This document shows, one piece after another, positions 59,867 to 64,000 of a stretch of DNA of 64,000 bases. The stretch is taken from NCBI GenBank assembly GCA_020723805.1, contig DYID01000020.1, positions 1 to 64,000 of the forward strand, read 5' to 3'. How positions within the stretch are numbered: position 1 is the first letter of the stretch; every line of letters begins with the position of its first letter. A model generated the notes under the pieces. The model did no database searches. It worked only from the letters and a program-made list of their open reading frames with translations, and had not been told where the DNA came from. Made by a program: the position numbers and the translations under genes. The DNA is from Anaerolinea sp. (GTDB lineage Bacteria > Chloroflexota > Anaerolineae > Anaerolineales > Villigracilaceae).

Positions 59867-61287
59867 ACGAGAAGCGCATGAAAGACGCGTTGGAAGCCAT
59901 CGCCCGCCGCGGCGTGCCGGAGGATGTGAATTTGATGCCGTCCCTTGCGGCTCGACTCGAAAGGAGAACTTTGATGACGACGCTTCGCGCCCGACCCGTA
60001 TTGACTCTTGTGTTGGTTCTTTTGACTCTCGCGCTGTTGACCGGCGCAGCCTATGCCATCGGGAAAATGACCGGTTATATTCCGGGTGTCGGGCTGGTGG
60101 ACCAGAGCGCACCGATTCGAATCCTCACCGACAAACCGAGCGTTCAACGGGAGGGAATTACACTGACCATGAAACAGGTCATTGTAGATTCGAACAAAAC
60201 GCGGGTGATGTATCACGTCAAAGGCATATCCATGCAGGATGCCTCCGCACAGGAATGTATGAAAGCCCCTTCCCTGCTCGCCGAAAATGGCGTTCGTTTT
60301 GAATCGACGGGCGGGTACGTGGACAATGTGGGCGGCGAGAATGGCATCCTGCGATTCGATGCGGATTTTACTTTTCCGTCGCTTCCAGACGATTTGACGA
60401 AGGTCACGCTGGTTTCGCCCTGCGACCTGCCTTTACTCACTTTGCGGCTGATCCCCGCACCGGAGGGGTTGGTGCTGCCAGCCACTGAAATTGCGCCAAC
60501 CTTTAAATCATCGCGCCCGCTCCTGCCGACTCTTGCCTCTGCCAGTCCTGAAACGCTATTACCGACGCAATCCTATCCCACTGAGTTTCCTGCTACCCTA
60601 ACGCCGGTTCCTAACGGTTCAGGATTGTATTTGGAGAAGGTCGTGGAGTTGGCGGATTCATATCTGTTGATTGGGAATTTCACGGATACCGGTGACCTGC
60701 CCGGCTCATTGTGGAATGGTTCAGCGCAAACGTCCATTCCTTACGAATTCCGCGTTACGGACCGTCATGGGGAACGCGTCTCTTTTTCCTTCCGCCCGGA
60801 CCTGATGCCGCCATCAGTTTGGTCAAACGTGACCCCATGGGCGCTGGAGGTCCGCAAACCTTTGGATGCGCCCATTACCATAACTCTGCCCGAAATTTCC
60901 TTGACCAGTGATGATCCTTTCCAATTTCGCGTGGACGTTGGGACAAATCCTGCTGTTGGGCAGACCTGGTCCCTGAATCGAACGGTGGAGGCGGGCGGCT
61001 ACTCCTTTACGGTGAAAAGCCTCACGCGGGCGAAGCGCGGGTACACCTTGACGTTGCGCTCTCCCGTTTCACGCGAACAGGCTTTTTTCGATTGGCGTTT
61101 GGAGGAAGGCAATGCCAAATTATTGTCCGAACGTGTGTATGATCGCGATGGTTATACCGATCTAACAGAGACGCTCATCTTCGAAAATGAACTGCCCACC
61201 GGTGTTTTGACATTTACCCTGCACATTTATGTGGATCATCCGATCGGACCCTGGACATTGGTCTGGTCGCCGCCCGATAGCCCGTAA
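59863..61287 (+). CDS. putative membrane anti-sigma / sensor protein
   Basis: start overlaps sigma stop; cytoplasmic N-terminus, one TM 'VLTLVLVLLTLALLTGAAYAI', long extracytoplasmic domain. Confidence 0.65.
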   Translation: MNEKRMKDALEAIARRGVPEDVNLMPSLAARLERRTLMTTLRARPVLTLVLVLLTLALLTGAAYAIGKMTGYIPGVGLVDQSAPIRILTDKPSVQREGITLTMKQVIVDSNKTRVMYHVKGISMQDASAQECMKAPSLLAENGVRFESTGGYVDNVGGENGILRFDADFTFPSLPDDLTKVTLVSPCDLPLLTLRLIPAPEGLVLPATEIAPTFKSSRPLLPTLASASPETLLPTQSYPTEFPATLTPVPNGSGLYLEKVVELADSYLLIGNFTDTGDLPGSLWNGSAQTSIPYEFRVTDRHGERVSFSFRPDLMPPSVWSNVTPWALEVRKPLDAPITITLPEISLTSDDPFQFRVDVGTNPAVGQTWSLNRTVEAGGYSFTVKSLTRAKRGYTLTLRSPVSREQAFFDWRLEEGNAKLLSERVYDRDGYTDLTETLIFENELPTGVLTFTLHIYVDHPIGPWTLVWSPPDSP

Positions 61288-61350
61288 AAGCGGACAGGCG
61301 GAGAGCCTCACAACCCTCCGCCTGTTCTCTTTCATCTTTCTTCTTTCCTT

Positions 61351-63162
61351 TCACAACTCCTTCGCCCGCCTGGCAATGCGGTCCTTCGCCCGCGCAATGA
61401 ACTCTGCCAGCGGGATGTTATTCTGCTGACTGCCGTCGCGCACGCGCAGCGAGATTTGCCCCGCTTCCATCTCGTTTTTACCGACCACGATCATGTACGG
61501 CACTTTCATCATCTGCGCGTCGCGGATTTTGGCGTTCATGCGCTGGGAAGACAGGTCGGCGCTGGCGCGGATACCGTTTGCGCGCAACTGCTTTGCGATG
61601 TTTTCCGCGTACTCGTTCTGTCCGTCTGTGATGGGGATGACACGCGCCTGTTCCGGCGAGAGCCAGACCGGGAACGCGCCGGCATAATGCTCGATGAGGA
61701 AGCCGATCATGCGCTCGTGCGTGGAGAGCGGCGCGCGGTGGATGCACAGCGGCACTTCCTCCTGCCCGTCCTTGTTGATGTACTTCAGGTCGAAGCGGGC
61801 AGGGACGGCGAAATCCACTTGATTCGTCGCCAGCGAGAACTCGCGTCCGATGGCAGACCAGATTTGCACGTCAATTTTGGGACCGTAGAAAGCGGCTTCG
61901 TCCTCCGCCTCCACAAACGGGACGCCGCCGTTCGTCATGGCGCGGCGCACCATCTCCTCCGTCTTCAGCCACAGACGTTCGTTGTCCACGTACTTTTTGC
62001 CCAGTCCCGCCTTCGAGTGCAATGACAGGCGCATGACGAACTTCTCGATGCCGAACAGGTCGAAGTATTTGCGGTACAGGTCCACCACGCCCATAAATTC
62101 CTGCTCGAACAACTCCTCCGAGACGTAGATGTGCGAGTCGTTCATCTGCATCGAGCGGACGCGCATCAAGCCAAAGAGTTCGCCCGATTTCTCGTAGCGG
62201 TAGCACGTCCCATATTCCGCGAGGCGGAGCGGCAGGTCGCGGTAGGAGCGCTGTTTCGAGCCGAAAATCTTGTGGTGGAACGGACAGTTCATCGGTTTGA
62301 CGTAGTACTTCACGCCCTCCAATTCCATCGGCGGGTACATGGACTCGGCATAATAGGGAAGATGCCCCGAACGCAGGAAGAGGTCTTCCTTCGTCAGGTG
62401 CGGCGTGCGGACGCGCACATAGCCCGCCTTTTCCTCCATCTCTTTGGCGAGCTTTTCCAGTTCCTCGATCATCACGCCACCGTTGGGCAGCCACAAAGGC
62501 AGACCGGGACCGACCTCCTCATCGAAGATGAAGATTTCCAGTTCCTTGCCCAGTTTGCGGTGATCGCGCTTCTTCGCCTCTTCCAACTGATGAAGATATT
62601 CCTCCAGTTGTTGTTTGTTCTCCCATGCCGTGCCGTAAATGCGCTGTAACTGCTTGTTGTTTTCGTCGCCGCGCCAGTAGGCACCCGCCACGTTCATCAG
62701 TTTGAACGCATCGGGCTTGATCTCGCGCGTGTTCGCCACATGCGGACCGCGGCACAGGTCAACGAACGTGTCGTGCTGATAGATGGAGATTTCGGGCTTT
62801 TCCTTGAGCGGGTTGCCATATTCATCGAACCCGCCCTGCTCGAGTCCATCAATCAACTCCAGTTTGTAGGGCTGGTCTTTGAAAATTTGACGCGCCTCAT
62901 CCGCCGACACCACCTTCTTGATGAAGTCGTGCTTGCCCTGCACGATCTGGCGCATCCGCTTTTCGATGGCTTCCAGGTCTTCGGGCGTCAGGCTGCGCGG
63001 CAAGTCGAAGTCGTAGTAAAAGCCGTTTTCCACCGGCGGACCAATCGTGTACTTCGCCTCCGGGAACATCTCCAGCACGGCTTGCGCCATGATGTGCGCC
63101 GCCGAGTGACGGATTCGATACAGATGGGACTCCTCATATTTTTCCTGAACTTGTTGCGCCAT
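61351..63162 (-). CDS. thrS: threonyl-tRNA synthetase, apparently lacking N-terminal TGS domain
   Basis: starts near editing domain 'RHSAAHIMAQAVLEMFPEAKYTIGPPVENGFYYDFDLP'; full catalytic core. Confidence 0.95.
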   Translation of the reverse strand: MAQQVQEKYEESHLYRIRHSAAHIMAQAVLEMFPEAKYTIGPPVENGFYYDFDLPRSLTPEDLEAIEKRMRQIVQGKHDFIKKVVSADEARQIFKDQPYKLELIDGLEQGGFDEYGNPLKEKPEISIYQHDTFVDLCRGPHVANTREIKPDAFKLMNVAGAYWRGDENNKQLQRIYGTAWENKQQLEEYLHQLEEAKKRDHRKLGKELEIFIFDEEVGPGLPLWLPNGGVMIEELEKLAKEMEEKAGYVRVRTPHLTKEDLFLRSGHLPYYAESMYPPMELEGVKYYVKPMNCPFHHKIFGSKQRSYRDLPLRLAEYGTCYRYEKSGELFGLMRVRSMQMNDSHIYVSEELFEQEFMGVVDLYRKYFDLFGIEKFVMRLSLHSKAGLGKKYVDNERLWLKTEEMVRRAMTNGGVPFVEAEDEAAFYGPKIDVQIWSAIGREFSLATNQVDFAVPARFDLKYINKDGQEEVPLCIHRAPLSTHERMIGFLIEHYAGAFPVWLSPEQARVIPITDGQNEYAENIAKQLRANGIRASADLSSQRMNAKIRDAQMMKVPYMIVVGKNEMEAGQISLRVRDGSQQNNIPLAEFIARAKDRIARRAKEL

Positions 63163-63177
63163 TTTCGCATCCTTTCT

Positions 63178-63222
63178 TTCACCCCCCTCTCCGTGCAGGA
63201 GAGGGGAAGGGGGTGAGGTCAA
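63178..63222. repeat. CCCCCTCTCC/GGAGAGGGG palindromic repeat
   Basis: inverted repeat between T-box terminator and thrS start. Confidence 0.65.
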
Positions 63223-63224
63223 AT

Positions 63225-63515
63225 AAAAATTCTCGCCCACACACGGGGCGAGAATTCAATTCACGCGGTTCCACCCGATTTGTGGGGCGAGATGAATCTC
63301 GCCGCACATCTCTTCAGCCTCTAACGGAGCCACCCGTTTCGCTTACTGACTGATCACTGTTCACCGATTACTGATTACTGATTACTGAACACTGATCACT
63401 GTTCCGCTCCACGCTCGCGAGGGGTTTTCGGCGACTGTTTCTGCAAGAGGCTCTCAATCTGCGGCTTCTTGTCCCTGTCAGACCGTCGTCACCTACTCGT
63501 CTCGGTCAACGCGTT
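63225..63515 (-). ncRNA. T-box riboswitch leader of thrS
   Basis: on minus strand: AGTA/GAA loop-E, AG-bulge, T-box 'CGGGTGGAACCGCG', terminator ATTCTCGCCCCgtgtgtGGGCGAGAAT-TTTT. Confidence 0.9.
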
Positions 63516-63579
63516 TTGAATTTCGATTGGCGGCATTATACCCACATCCACCAAAAAGCACAACCTGCCCCTGCAACTC

Positions 63580-64000
63580 TTATTCCGGCTCCCCAAACAC
63601 AATCTGGTCGCCTTCCATCGAAGTGATGCACGCCAGCGAATGGACCGGCACCCCCAGCGGCTTGAGCGCCGCGCGCCCGCCCTCGAACACCTTCTCGATC
63701 AATGCCCCGATGCCGACGATTTTCGCCCCCGAAGCCTCCGCCAGCCGCACCAACCCAAGGATGGTTTGACCGCTGGCAAGAAAGTCGTCAATGATCAGCA
63801 CCTTCTCCCCGTTTGCCAGGTATTCCGGCGAGACAATCAACTCCACCATGCGTCCCTTCGTATGCGAGGGAGCCAGTGTCAGGTACACCTGATCGGGCAT
63901 CGTAATCGGTTTGTGCTTGCGGGCATACACCACCGGCAGCCCGAGGTGAATCGCCGTCGTCAGCGCAGGGGCAATGCCAGAGATTTCAGCGGTCAGCACC
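63580..64000 (-). CDS. xpt: xanthine phosphoribosyltransferase (5' end outside window)
   Basis: 'LTAEISGIAPALTTAIHLGLPVVYARKHKPITM', 'VLIIDDFLASGQT'. Confidence 0.85.
   Translation of the reverse strand, partial: VLTAEISGIAPALTTAIHLGLPVVYARKHKPITMPDQVYLTLAPSHTKGRMVELIVSPEYLANGEKVLIIDDFLASGQTILGLVRLAEASGAKIVGIGALIEKVFEGGRAALKPLGVPVHSLACITSMEGDQIVFGEPE

Overview
This is a gene-dense, high-GC bacterial chromosome segment. The gene families and repeats suggest a Chloroflexota/Anaerolineae-like organism, but that is inference only. Clear modules are: a TPP-riboswitch thiamine locus (thiN-thiBPQ), a peroxide-defence locus (peroxiredoxin, OxyR-like, KatG), glpK-glpD, valS and thrS with T-box leaders, a large multi-GAF histidine kinase locus, an MNT/HEPN pair, and many dispersed palindromic repeats. 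The observations most worth follow-up are: (1) an AhpC-like peroxiredoxin whose peroxidatic Cys codon is an in-frame TGA followed directly by an 8-bp stem-loop, so a probable selenoprotein; (2) a three-gene operon (small helical protein / EAD-like-NB-ARC-TPR STAND NTPase / tandem GGDEF-like domains fused to a 2H phosphoesterase-like domain) that looks like an undescribed signalling or immune system; (3) a widespread family of 7-bp-period tandem arrays with varying consensus, found between genes, in frame inside glpK, valS, thiN, thiP, thiQ and panE, and at the same architectural position inside both T-box leaders; (4) a homologue of cyanobacterial acyl-ACP reductase with the catalytic Cys kept; (5) a PLD-nuclease plus degenerate methylase-like gene pair. 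No tRNA, rRNA or CRISPR array was recognised by eye. All domain calls are motif reading without database searches.
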